Shown here: positions 17,619 through 25,143 of the stretch, piece after piece
Layout: each line of letters begins with the position of its first letter
Position numbering within the stretch: the first letter of the stretch is position 1
Source: Rhizobium anhuiense
Lineage (GTDB): Bacteria > Pseudomonadota > Alphaproteobacteria > Rhizobiales > Rhizobiaceae
Length of the DNA stretch: 64,000 nucleotides
Reading direction: 5' to 3'
Assembly (NCBI RefSeq): GCF_003985145.1
Contig: NZ_ML133521.1
Span: 310,001 to 374,000, forward strand
Program-made: the position numbers and the translations under genes
The notes under the pieces: model-generated
Databases searched by the model: none
What the model was told of the DNA's origin: nothing
Seen by the model: the letters and a program-made list of their open reading frames with translations, nothing else

Positions 17619-18656
17619 ATGGCACGAGTGGGCAATATATCCATCAGCCATATCGGCTTCCTCACTCCCGGCAACTATCCCGACGACGACCCGCTGTCGG
17701 GATTGGAGCAGACGCTGCAGCAGCTGCAATATGGCGAGAATCTGGGTTTCGACAGCGCCTGGGTCCGCCAGCGACACCTGGAGCCTGGAATCTCTTCCGC
17801 GAGCGCCTTCCTGGCGGCGGCGACACAGCGCACCAGCCGGATCGAGCTCGGAACCGCCGTTATTCCGATCGGTTATGAAAGCCCCTATCGGCTGGCTGAA
17901 GATCTCGCCACCGTCGATATTCTATCGCGCGGGCGGCTGAATATCGGCGTCAGCGCCGGCCGGCCGCTGCACGCAGACCTGATCGCCCCGCTCGTCTTCG
18001 ACGGCGACTGGACGGGTCATGATTTTTCCCATGATCGCGTGCTGCGTTTTGCCGACAATCTGCGCGGCACCTATCTCGGCGACGAGCAGACCTTGATCAA
18101 GACGCCGTTCGGCCCGCAGCGGCCGCGACTGCAGCCTTATGCCAAGGGCCTGATCGACCGGATCTGGTATGGCGGCGGGTCGCAGCGCTCGGCCGAATGG
18201 GCCGGCCGCAACGGCTTCAACCTGTTGACCGGCAATGTAATCACGGGGGAGGGGACGGATGATTTCTTCACCGCGCAATCGCGGTTGATCGAAACCTTTC
18301 GCGCCGCCGGCAAGCAGCGCCGCGTCGCGCTGGGCCGCGTCATCGTGCCTTTCGACAGCGCCGATGCGGCAACGCGGCGCCGATATCGAGACTATGCCGA
18401 TGGCCGCCATGAGCGGACCCTTTCGCCGCAGGGCGAGCGGCGCACGCTTTTCGCCCGTGATATCGTCGGCACGTCGGACGAGATTTTGGTGCAGCTTTTT
18501 GCCGATCCGATCCTGCCCGAGGTCAGCGAGCTGAGGCTGGAACTCCCTTACGAGTTCGAGCACGCGGAATATCGCCAAATTCTCCACGACTTCGTGACGA
18601 CAATTGCACCGGAGCTCGGATGGAAAGCGCAATCCGGCATCCGTGCCGCTTCCTGA
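17619..18656 (+). CDS. Luciferase-like (LLM) monooxygenase, third in the operon
   Basis: A 345-residue LLM protein beginning VGNISISHIGFLTPG, with ENLGFDSAWVRQRHLEPG and VDILSRGRLNIGVSAGRP as typical barrel segments. It starts five bases after the preceding binding-protein stop, so it is co-transcribed. It is only distantly similar in text to the 9620 and 10637 enzymes, so the operon carries three different subgroups. Reduced flavin could come from the FMN reductase at 24088. Substrate unknown. Confidence 0.85.
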   Translation: MARVGNISISHIGFLTPGNYPDDDPLSGLEQTLQQLQYGENLGFDSAWVRQRHLEPGISSASAFLAAATQRTSRIELGTAVIPIGYESPYRLAEDLATVDILSRGRLNIGVSAGRPLHADLIAPLVFDGDWTGHDFSHDRVLRFADNLRGTYLGDEQTLIKTPFGPQRPRLQPYAKGLIDRIWYGGGSQRSAEWAGRNGFNLLTGNVITGEGTDDFFTAQSRLIETFRAAGKQRRVALGRVIVPFDSADAATRRRYRDYADGRHERTLSPQGERRTLFARDIVGTSDEILVQLFADPILPEVSELRLELPYEFEHAEYRQILHDFVTTIAPELGWKAQSGIRAAS

Positions 18657-18708
18657 AAGGCGTCGCCCATACGACGCCGGACCATCACCTCTTAGGGAAT
18701 ATGCATCA

Positions 18709-19305
18709 GTGACCAAATCGGTAGAATATTTCTTTTCGATCGGCTCGCCCTGGGCCTATATCGGCTTCGACGCCTTTGCCGAACTTGCGGCGAAGAACGA
18801 TGTCGTCATCACACCCTATCTGACGACGGTGGTCGAGGAAAACGGTGGTATCTTTTCTCGCAATCGCCCGGAGATCCGGCGTGCTTATTGGACGCGGGAT
18901 CTCAAGCGCTGGGCGCGCGTGCGCGGCAAGGACCTGCGGCTTGAGCATCGCCCGGATTTGAGCGATCCGACGCCTGCATCTCTCTTCGTGATTGCCGCCT
19001 ATCTCGACGGACAGGATTGGATCGGCGTTTCGCGCGCTCTGCAACATGCCTTCTGGAGCGAGGCGGAGGATATCGGCAAGCCCGATGTGCGCGAGGCGAT
19101 CGTGACCTCGGCAGGTTTCGATGGCGCAGCACTTCTTCGGCGACAAGCCGACGAGGATGTCCAGAACAAGTGGTCGGCGGACCGCGTGCATGCCCGCGAC
19201 AGCGGCGTCTTCGGCTTTCCTACCTATGTCTATGATGGCGAGATCTATTGGGGGCAGGATAATTTGTCCTTCCTCGAACGTCATCTTCACGGCGACAAGC
19301 CTTAG
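18709..19305 (+). CDS. DsbA-family protein (2-hydroxychromene-2-carboxylate isomerase type)
   Basis: A 198-residue thioredoxin-fold protein of the DsbA/HCCA isomerase group, whose members are glutathione-dependent isomerases or transferases. The active-site region is SIGSPWAYIGFDAF, where serine replaces the catalytic cysteines of true DsbA. The family ending VFGFPTYVYDGEIYWGQDNL is present. GTG 18709 is the start, with AGGGAAT upstream. As the last gene of the run it may process a thiol conjugate. Bacillus ytm has a small redoxin (ytnI) in its operon, though not of this family. Confidence 0.85.
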   Translation: MTKSVEYFFSIGSPWAYIGFDAFAELAAKNDVVITPYLTTVVEENGGIFSRNRPEIRRAYWTRDLKRWARVRGKDLRLEHRPDLSDPTPASLFVIAAYLDGQDWIGVSRALQHAFWSEAEDIGKPDVREAIVTSAGFDGAALLRRQADEDVQNKWSADRVHARDSGVFGFPTYVYDGEIYWGQDNLSFLERHLHGDKP

Positions 19306-19325
19306 AGACGGATTTTTTCACATAA

Positions 19326-19344
19326 GTCTATAAAATAGATAGAC
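19326..19344. promoter_or_regulatory. Candidate operator GTCTA-N9-TAGAC (site 2)
   Basis: GTCTA (19326-19330) and TAGAC (19340-19344) flank a nine-base AT-rich spacer; the dyad extends to GTCTAT/ATAGAC. It lies just after the DsbA-like gene and 62 bases before the desaturase start. Confidence 0.55.
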
Positions 19345-19405
19345 TTTATTCCCTCTTGCCGATGCCCTGCGATAAATTGGTGTGGTTGATGGGGAAATCA
19401 CACGC

Positions 19406-20329
19406 ATGCTCGACAGGACTTTGCAGGCCGCCGGGACCATTGTTCCCACGCGTTCGACGGAGTGGCCGACGGTCATTCTTGCACTCGTCATTCATGGTGG
19501 GTTTCTGGCGCTCACCTGGTGGTGGCAATCATTGCCGCCGCTCGTGGTCATGACCGCAGGAGGTTGGCTGATTGCCTGGCACGGATCACTTCAGCACGAA
19601 GTCATTCACGGCCACCCGACGGGAACCCAGGCGATAAACGATGCGATCGGGTCGATACCGCTGTCGCTGTGGCTGCCTTATCCGATCTACAAGGAAAGTC
19701 ATCTGGAGCATCATCGCGACGAATATCTGACCGATCCGATCGAGGATCCGGAATCGTCCTATTTCACCAAGGCCGCCTGGGAGCAGCTCGGTGCGACCGG
19801 GCGGTTGCTGGCGCGGTGGAATACCACCCTGTTCGGCCGATTGACCATCGGTCCTGTGGTGATGCTGTTGAGTTTCCTTGGGCAGGAATGGCGGCTGATA
19901 CGGGCGGACGAACCGGGACGGCGGCTGATATGGGCAGCGCACGGCATCGGCGTCGTCGCCGTCCTATTCTGGTCGACCGTCGTCTGCGGTATGCCGCTGT
20001 GGCTCTATCTTGTTTTCGTCTATACGGGTGCTGCGATGACGCGGCTCAGATCCTATGCCGAGCACAGATATGCTGAAAGCCATGAGGAGCGCACCGCCAT
20101 CGTCGAAAACAGCCATCTCTTCGGCTTGCTGTTTCTCTACAACAATCTGCACGTTCTCCATCACCGCCGGCCGGGCATCTCATGGTATCGCCTTCCGGCG
20201 GTCTATCGCAAAAACCGCGAAACGCTTGTCCGGTCGAATGGCGGGCTTGTCTATGATGGCTATTGGGATATTGCGCGCCGGTTTTTCCTGAAGCCGCACG
20301 ACGATCCCACGCATCCTCATCATTCCTAA
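19406..20329 (+). CDS. Membrane fatty-acid desaturase family protein
   Basis: A 307-residue integral membrane di-iron enzyme. The three histidine boxes are visible as HGSLQHEVIHGH (about residues 52-63), HLEHHRDE and HVLHHRRPG near the end. Hydrophobic segments lie around WPTVILALVIHGGFLALTWWW and IGVVAVLFWSTVVCGMPLWLYLVF. Similar rhizobial genes are annotated as fatty acid desaturase or hydroxylase; the substrate could equally be a small lipid or alkyl compound. ATG 19406 with GGGGAA upstream is preferred to GTG 19382. An operator-like dyad precedes it. Confidence 0.85.
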   Translation: MLDRTLQAAGTIVPTRSTEWPTVILALVIHGGFLALTWWWQSLPPLVVMTAGGWLIAWHGSLQHEVIHGHPTGTQAINDAIGSIPLSLWLPYPIYKESHLEHHRDEYLTDPIEDPESSYFTKAAWEQLGATGRLLARWNTTLFGRLTIGPVVMLLSFLGQEWRLIRADEPGRRLIWAAHGIGVVAVLFWSTVVCGMPLWLYLVFVYTGAAMTRLRSYAEHRYAESHEERTAIVENSHLFGLLFLYNNLHVLHHRRPGISWYRLPAVYRKNRETLVRSNGGLVYDGYWDIARRFFLKPHDDPTHPHHS

Positions 20330-20466
20330 AATCTCTACCTGAGCCGGACCGGGCAATGATGTTTGAAAAGCCGGGATTTGGGGGCTCAGTCGCCCTGTCT
20401 TGCGGCTTCCTTTTGCCCCCATTTCACAGCTCTGCAATTTGTACTTTCAGCGGATGTCCAGTGTGA

Positions 20467-21063
20467 TCAGCTACGGCTGGCGGCGATCAGGGCGTGCGCT
20501 GCATCGCGTAGCAAACCGGTGGCCTCGCCGGGTTCAAAGAGCTGCATGCTGACAAAGGCGCCGTTGATCAGAACCGCGAGTTGACCGGCGAGCCGATCGG
20601 GCGCGGCAACCGCAAGCCCCTCGGCGATGGTCTTCAGACGCCGCCGCATCTCGCGCATGTGAGCTTCGGCGACCTTGCGGGCAGGGTGATCCGCTTCGGG
20701 AAATTCGGCTGCGGTGTTGATCTGCGGACAGCCTCGGTAGTTTTCCCGCCCGACCCGTTCGCCGATCCACTCAAAATGTGCATCGAGCTCGGCTTCGGCA
20801 TCGTCGGGATGCTGTTCCGTCACGCGATCCCAGGTGCTCCAGAAGTCCAGGTCTTCGCGCTTGAGGAAGGCCGCGATGAGGTCGTCCTTCGTGCCGAAAT
20901 GGCGGTAGAGGCTGGTTTTGGCGACGCCGGATTTTTCGACCACAAGATCGACACCGACAGCACGCACGCCGCGCCGGTAAAAGAGTTCCGACGCCGTCTC
21001 GAGAATTCTATCCCGCACCTCGTTGCCGCCAGAGGCACGGGAGTTCGTTGCGCTTTTCGACAT
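20467..21063 (-). CDS. TetR-family repressor
   Basis: A 198-residue TetR/AcrR regulator. The helix-turn-helix is at about residues 14-60 (VRDRILETASELFYRRGVRAVGVDLVVEKSGVAKTSLYRHFGTKDDL). The C-terminal part with CPQINTAAEFP is the usual ligand domain of this subgroup. The start at 21063 has GGAGG just upstream; the longer frame to 21174 is not needed. It is divergent from the NAD(P)-binding reductase gene, with a 14-base inverted repeat between them that is probably its operator for both genes. Confidence 0.92.
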   Translation of the reverse strand: MSKSATNSRASGGNEVRDRILETASELFYRRGVRAVGVDLVVEKSGVAKTSLYRHFGTKDDLIAAFLKREDLDFWSTWDRVTEQHPDDAEAELDAHFEWIGERVGRENYRGCPQINTAAEFPEADHPARKVAEAHMREMRRRLKTIAEGLAVAAPDRLAGQLAVLINGAFVSMQLFEPGEATGLLRDAAHALIAASRS

Positions 21064-21102
21064 TCGTGTACCTCCAAGGTCGCCAGCATAACAGCAAACG
21101 GA

Positions 21103-21154
21103 TTGACACGCTACAGACCTGTATGTTTTATTGAATACAGACAGGTCTGTAGCG
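21103..21154. promoter_or_regulatory. TetR operator overlapping the divergent promoter
   Basis: Arms CGCTACAGACCTGT (21109-21122) and ACAGGTCTGTAGCG (21141-21154) are perfect inverted repeats with an 18-base spacer. A TTGACA -35 lies at 21103-21108 with TTTTAT 17 bases later, so a bound repressor would block transcription of the reductase gene. Confidence 0.7.
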
Positions 21155-21166
21155 CAGGAGAAAACA

Positions 21167-22210
21167 ATGACCATCTACGAAGCCGACATCACGAAGACGT
21201 CCCAATCTATCGCGGTCTTGGGAGCGAACGGCCATACCGGTCGTTTTGTCGTCGCCGAACTGTTGCGGCGCGGTCTCAAGCCCATCGCGATTGGACGGAA
21301 TGCCGAGCGGCTGGCGGCTGCGGGCTTTGCGGAGCGCGGCATCGAATGCCGCGAAGCAGCGGTCGAGGATGACGGGGAACTGGACAGGGCGCTAGCCGGC
21401 GCGGCGGCGGTCATCAACTGCGCCGGCCCGTTCATGGACACCGCCGACGCAGTGGTGCGTGCCGCGTTGCGAGCGGGGATTCATTATCTCGACGTGACGG
21501 CCGAGCAACCGAGTGTGCAGGCCACGTTCGAGAGGCATGAGGTTGCGGCCCGGGAAGCGGGCATAGCCGTCATCCCGGCCATGGGTTTCTATGGCGGTTT
21601 GGCCGACCTGCTCGTGGCAGCTGTCATGGACGAGTGGGAGCACGCCGACGACATCGAAATTCGAGTTGCGCTTGACAGCTGGCTGCCGACGAGAGGCACA
21701 CGCGTTACCGGAGAAAGAAACACCGCACGGCGCCTGGCCGTCAGCGGTGGGCAGTTGGAGCCGGTGCCTCAACCGCCTGCTGAAAGGGTGTCGATTTTAC
21801 CGGCCCCGTTCGGCCGGCAGACTTTCGTCGAGCTTCCCTTTTCGGAAGTGCCGCTGATCGCCCGGCACGTCCGGACGAAGGAACTGCACACCTTCTTGAG
21901 CACAACCGCTCTGCGGGATGTTCGCGACTCGTCGACGCCTCCGCCGCAGGCAGTCGACGAATCCGGGCGTTCGGCGCAGCGCTTTGCCGTAGAAGTGATC
22001 GTCACGCAGGGCGACGTGCGCCGTCAGATTGTCGCACAGGGACAAGACATCTACGCCGTCACGGCGCCGATCATCTGTGAAGCGGTCCAGCGTATCCTCT
22101 CGGGACGCATCCGCGATATCGGCGCAAAGGCGCCGGCAGCCATTTTCGATGCCGCTAACTTCCTGCAGGCGCTCGGCCCGGATCTGTCGGTCGAGATATC
22201 GGAAACTTAG
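21167..22210 (+). CDS. Saccharopine dehydrogenase-like NAD(P)-binding protein
   Basis: A 347-residue Rossmann-fold protein. The nucleotide-binding loop GANGHTGRFVVAEL is at about residues 18-31, followed by VINCAGPFMDTADAVVRAAL and HYLDVTAEQP, typical of the saccharopine dehydrogenase NADP-binding family. The reaction is unknown; these proteins often act as trans-acting enoyl reductases or general reductases. ATG 21167 follows AGGAG and is preferred to ATG 21131, which lies within the operator. Likely repressed by the divergent TetR protein. Confidence 0.85.
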   Translation: MTIYEADITKTSQSIAVLGANGHTGRFVVAELLRRGLKPIAIGRNAERLAAAGFAERGIECREAAVEDDGELDRALAGAAAVINCAGPFMDTADAVVRAALRAGIHYLDVTAEQPSVQATFERHEVAAREAGIAVIPAMGFYGGLADLLVAAVMDEWEHADDIEIRVALDSWLPTRGTRVTGERNTARRLAVSGGQLEPVPQPPAERVSILPAPFGRQTFVELPFSEVPLIARHVRTKELHTFLSTTALRDVRDSSTPPPQAVDESGRSAQRFAVEVIVTQGDVRRQIVAQGQDIYAVTAPIICEAVQRILSGRIRDIGAKAPAAIFDAANFLQALGPDLSVEISET

Positions 22211-22233
22211 TTCGGAAACGCCAGACTTTCAGA

Positions 22234-22261
22234 AAGTCCCTCACAATGGCGTGGGGGACTT
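22234..22261 (+). terminator. Terminator-like hairpin after the reductase gene
   Basis: AAGTCCCTCAC (22234-22244) pairs with GTGGGGGACTT (22251-22261), including one G-T pair, around a six-base loop. No long T run follows, so termination may be partial. Confidence 0.5.
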
Positions 22262-22492
22262 AATTCTCCTGGCGTATTCAAAGAGACTGTTCAGAACGAT
22301 CGTCCCGCTCGGGCGATCATAGCGGATGGAATTCCGTTATCTTGGCAAGATTGCGCATTCCCATCGAAACCACTCCATTCTATTGGAGGAAAAGATAGGG
22401 GAAGATTTTTTTACATTGTTTGCTGCAATTAGTTCTTTTATCTCCCATTTCATCGAAACGCGAAACGCCACGATATTGATCGGAGAGAGACA

Positions 22493-22831
22493 ATGAACCC
22501 CGCCATGAACATGATGCCGATGATGAACAACATGATGCCCGCCATGATGAACCCGATGATGGGTGGAATGATGCCGATGATGTCAGGCATGCCCATGATG
22601 AACGGCGCCATGATGCCGATGATGGCCTCCATGCCGATGATGATGATGATGGGCGCCATGAAGTGCACCATGACTGCCGAGGGCATGGTCTGTGAAATGA
22701 AGCCGATGGAAGGCATGGACAAGGACATGTTCATGGAATGCTGCAAGCGCATGATGTCTATGATGTCCGGCGGCATGCCTGTCATGATGAACTGCGGCGG
22801 CATGATGATGTGCTGCACGATGGCCGCCTGA
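22493..22831 (+). CDS. Methionine-rich, cysteine-containing small protein (possible metal binder)
   Basis: A 112-residue protein in which 48 residues are methionine and seven are cysteine, with no histidine or tryptophan. Residues 1-55 are repeats of the MMP, MMN and MMG type. From about 56 to 112 the spaced cysteines (KCTMTAEGMVC, MECCKRMM, NCGG, MCC) look like a soft-metal site. CGGAGAGAG stands before the ATG, and a strong terminator follows, so this is a deliberate single-gene unit. Copper(I) or silver binding is a reasonable guess, but no copper gene is adjacent. The antisense frame is rich in isoleucine and is rejected. Confidence 0.75.
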   Translation: MNPAMNMMPMMNNMMPAMMNPMMGGMMPMMSGMPMMNGAMMPMMASMPMMMMMGAMKCTMTAEGMVCEMKPMEGMDKDMFMECCKRMMSMMSGGMPVMMNCGGMMMCCTMAA

Positions 22832-22841
22832 GCCATCTCCG

Positions 22842-22861
22842 GCGCATCTGAAAAGATGCGC
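22842..22861 (+). repeat. Stable GAAA-capped hairpin after the Met-rich gene
   Basis: GCGCATCT and AGATGCGC are perfect eight-base arms closed by the tetraloop GAAA. It lies 11 bases after the stop and 23 bases before the terminator, where it may protect the mRNA 3' end. Confidence 0.55.
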
Positions 22862-22884
22862 GGCGCTCTCACGGCAATGACGAG

Positions 22885-22911
22885 GAGCCTCCGGAGACGG
22901 GGGCTCTTTTT
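22885..22911 (+). terminator. Intrinsic terminator of the Met-rich gene
   Basis: Arms GAGCCTCCG (22885-22893) and CGGGGGCTC (22898-22906) enclose GAGA and are followed by TTTTT. It also faces the end of the convergent XRE-cupin gene. Confidence 0.8.
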
Positions 22912-22914
22912 GCG

Positions 22915-23544
22915 TTAGACGCGAACGTCTTCGAGATAGGTCGTCACCAGGTAGAGGATCGCTTCCGTTCCTGTCATATTGCGGTAGATATGGGGCACGT
23001 CGGCATCGAAGATGATGGCGTCGCCTTCGCCCAGGATATGCGGCGCCTGCCTGCCGGCGATGATTTCGACGGTGCCTTGGGCAACGACCAGATTTTCCAC
23101 CGTTCCATGCTGATGGGCATCGGCACTTTCGCTATGGTGCGGAGCGATCCTCAGCTCGTAGAATTCTACTTTTCGCTCGCCTTCGAAGGGGAAAAGAGCC
23201 CGTGTCCGGAAGCGCCCTTCGGACGAGGCGAGGATTTTCGATCTTGCCCGCGGCACCGTAATGATCGAGGTCTCGCCGCGTTCGGCAATCAGTGCTGCGC
23301 AGGGAATGCCGAGAGCAAGCGCGATCTTCGAGAGAATGCTGAGCGTCGGGCTGCTTTTGCCCGTTTCGATCTGGCCGAGCATGGCGCGGCTGACGCCAGC
23401 GATCTTTGCCAGCCTGTCCAGGGAGTAACCGCGGCGGGTGCGAATGCGCCGCAAATTCTGTCCTGTCTGAACGGTGATCTGCTCGGCGGCGTCTATGGTT
23501 TCGACGTCGGAGAGAAGCGCTTGATCAGACGCCATATCCGGCAA
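22915..23544 (-). CDS. XRE-family regulator with C-terminal cupin domain
   Basis: A 209-residue regulator. Residues of about 28-85 are the XRE helix-turn-helix (LRRIRTRRGYSLDRLAKIAG, then SRAMLGQIETGKSSPTLSIL). Residues of about 125-205 are a cupin (HHSESADAHQHGTVENLVV, ILGEGDAIIFDADVPHIY). The same architecture occurs in E. coli SutR, a regulator of sulfur use, and in PuuR. It overlaps the upstream 61-residue gene by 20 bases, so the two are coupled. Its position beside the FMN reductase makes it a candidate regulator of the sulfur-linked genes here, which is inference. Confidence 0.88.
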   Translation of the reverse strand: MPDMASDQALLSDVETIDAAEQITVQTGQNLRRIRTRRGYSLDRLAKIAGVSRAMLGQIETGKSSPTLSILSKIALALGIPCAALIAERGETSIITVPRARSKILASSEGRFRTRALFPFEGERKVEFYELRIAPHHSESADAHQHGTVENLVVAQGTVEIIAGRQAPHILGEGDAIIFDADVPHIYRNMTGTEAILYLVTTYLEDVRV

Positions 23545-23710
23545 TGCCCATTGCCATCACCGGGACGAAACCCCAATAGGGCACCCACATCAGAACGGGC
23601 TGCATCGCGAAGGATGCCGGCGCGAGCGCCTTGGACGCATCAGCCGCATCTTTGCAGCGCGATTGCCGGTAAGCCTGGAAATCGATGACATCAGCCGTCT
23701 GCAATGGCAT
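23525..23710 (-). CDS. Small hypothetical protein (61 residues) preceding the XRE-cupin gene
   Basis: ATG 23710 follows a GCGGGAG site and opens a frame that ends inside the XRE-cupin start region. The product has a polar first half (DVIDFQAYRQSRCKDAADA) and a hydrophobic, tryptophan-containing second half (VLMWVPYWGFVPVMAMGIAG) that could be a membrane segment. No family recognised. Coupling to the regulator suggests a linked role, or a leader function in its translation. Confidence 0.5.
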   Translation of the reverse strand: MPLQTADVIDFQAYRQSRCKDAADASKALAPASFAMQPVLMWVPYWGFVPVMAMGIAGYGV

Positions 23711-24087
23711 GAAAAACTCCCGCTAAAATCTATAAGGAATGTATATTTTCTGCGACGGAAAGGGCAGAGCGTGTCATCCAATCGTTCCGCTGAACCGGAA
23801 ATCTTATACCAATAATATCCAACCTTGCGGCAAAGCCATTTAGCCCGAGCGGTTCACTGGCGCTTTTCCCCCGCTGTGTTTCCATGTTCCAAGACGTCTT
23901 TCCCATTGGAGCGATATCCCGTTTCTGCCTGCGGTCGCGAGAACCGGTGACGATCGCCCTGTAGCCTGTGCGTGCCGGGGCGAGAGCGAACGTTTTTTTC
24001 AACCAGCCGAATAAGGAGAGATGCACGTTCCTTTAATCTATAAATTTTGTAGACAATAGTTGAGGCAATCCAAAGAGAGGAAAAACC
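23711..24087. other. Divergent control region between the XRE-cupin operon and the FMN reductase gene
   Basis: These 377 bases hold no convincing gene. A weak relative of the shared dyad, ATCTA-N9-TATAT, is at 23730-23748 near the 61-residue gene, and a stronger one is at 24036-24054 near the reductase. Both promoters are expected here. Confidence 0.5.
24036..24054. promoter_or_regulatory. Candidate operator ATCTA-N9-TAGAC (site 3)
   Basis: ATCTA (24036-24040) and TAGAC (24050-24054) with the spacer TAAATTTTG. Arms, spacing and AT-rich centre match the sites at 9567 and 19326. It lies 34 bases before the FMN reductase start. Confidence 0.5.
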
Positions 24088-24648
24088 ATGTCAGGTTTCA
24101 AACTCGTCGGCATTGCTGGCAGCTTCAACCGTCCTTCGAAGACATTGGCACTCGTGCGCCACGTCGCCGACCGCGCGAGCATTCGTTACGGATTTGCGAG
24201 CAAGACCTATGATCTCAATGATGTCGGTCCATCGCTGGGCAGGGCCTTGTGGCGCAAGGACCTCGACGAGCAGGCCAGACATGTCGTCGACGAGATCGTG
24301 CAGGCCGATGCCCTGATCATCGGCTCGCCGACCTACAAGGGCTCTTATCCCGGCCATTTCAAGCACCTCATCGATCTGCTCGATCCGCACGAGCTTCGTG
24401 GCAAGCCGATCATCATCACCGCGACAGGCGGCGGTGACCGGCATGCCTTGATGGTCGAGCATCAGCTTCGGCCGCTGTTCGGTTTCTTCATGGCCCATAC
24501 CTTGCCGACTGCCGTTTATGCGGCCGATCGCGATTTTACCGACTATGCGGTCTCATCCGATCCGCTTTTGGCCCGCATCAACGAAGTGATCGGCGAATTG
24601 GCTGCCTTCTTCCCGGACGCAAACCCTGCACTGGCGGCGGCCGAGTAA
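24088..24648 (+). CDS. NADPH-dependent FMN reductase (SsuE/MsuE type)
   Basis: A 186-residue flavodoxin-fold reductase that supplies reduced FMN to two-component monooxygenases. The FMN phosphate loop GIAGSFNRPSKT is at about residues 8-19, and GSPTYKGSYPGHFKHLIDLL is the ring-binding segment shared with SsuE and MsuE. GAGAGGAAAAACC precedes the ATG. No monooxygenase is adjacent, but three LLM enzymes lie at 9620-18656 and a sulfonate-type importer at 26419-29128, so it may serve those. A shared operator-like dyad supports joint control. Confidence 0.9.
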   Translation: MSGFKLVGIAGSFNRPSKTLALVRHVADRASIRYGFASKTYDLNDVGPSLGRALWRKDLDEQARHVVDEIVQADALIIGSPTYKGSYPGHFKHLIDLLDPHELRGKPIIITATGGGDRHALMVEHQLRPLFGFFMAHTLPTAVYAADRDFTDYAVSSDPLLARINEVIGELAAFFPDANPALAAAE

Positions 24649-24683
24649 GGGGCGCCGCCATGGTTCGATCTCAGGAGGCGAAA

Positions 24684-24857
24684 ATGGATGATGCGGAAAG
24701 GCCGGGGCCAAGCGATCAATTGTGGAGCGTCTTCGAATTCGCCCGACGATATCGCCTCGCCAAACGCGAGGAGAACCGCCTGCTGATGCTCTACGGACCG
24801 ACAGCATCGCTCCGCGATCTTCTCGCCAATGCGAGCCGTCATTCGCTGATGTCCTAG
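24684..24857 (+). CDS. Small hypothetical protein (57 residues)
   Basis: ATG 24684 follows an AGGAGG ribosome binding site, and the frame begins MDDAERPGPSDQLWSVFEFA and ends HSLMS. It is soluble and charged, with a helix-like RRYRLAKREENRLLMLYGP. It sits 35 bases after the FMN reductase gene on the same strand. Function unknown; the text resembles the start of short DUF1127-like rhizobial proteins only loosely. Confidence 0.55.
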   Translation: MDDAERPGPSDQLWSVFEFARRYRLAKREENRLLMLYGPTASLRDLLANASRHSLMS

Positions 24858-24858
24858 G

Positions 24859-24901
24859 GCAATTCCAGCAAAAGTGCACAGCGGTTTGCGTCCGGAATTG
24901 C
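24859..24901. repeat. RIME-like rhizobial intergenic hairpin element
   Basis: Arms GCAATTCC and GGAATTGC flank the text AGCAAAAGTG...CAGCGGTTTGCGTC, a pattern I recognise from dispersed intergenic repeats of Rhizobium. It separates two small genes. The exact family name is from memory. Confidence 0.55.
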
Positions 24902-24953
24902 GTGAAAACAAATGTTCTCGCTGAAAAGTACCAGTCCCTGACAGGAGGTTCGC

Positions 24954-25130
24954 ATGAAGCTTGATTTTCACCTCTGGCTGAAACTGACGATTGGCCGATT
25001 GCTCGAGCCGAAGGCGCCGGCTGCGCACGCGCCTGCCAATGGATTGTTCACGCGCGACGAAGAGCGCGATTGGTCCGCACGCGAATACGAGCTCCATTAT
25101 TGGGGCGCCATGCCAGGCCTTTGGTATTGA
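24954..25130 (+). CDS. Small hypothetical protein (58 residues)
   Basis: ATG 24954 has a perfect AGGAGG seven bases upstream. The product starts MKLDFHLWLKLTIGRLLEPK and ends in an aromatic tail HYWGAMPGLWY, with five aromatic residues in the last eleven. No family recognised. The strong ribosome binding site, the proper stop and the next small gene close behind argue that it is translated. Confidence 0.55.
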   Translation: MKLDFHLWLKLTIGRLLEPKAPAAHAPANGLFTRDEERDWSAREYELHYWGAMPGLWY

Positions 25131-25143
25131 GGAGAGCGGTGTG

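Noticed and set aside
22450..22872. Isoleucine-rich frame antisense to the Met-rich gene
   Set aside because: CAT repeats read on the other strand give Ile/Met text. Only the plus-strand frame has a ribosome binding site and a matching terminator.
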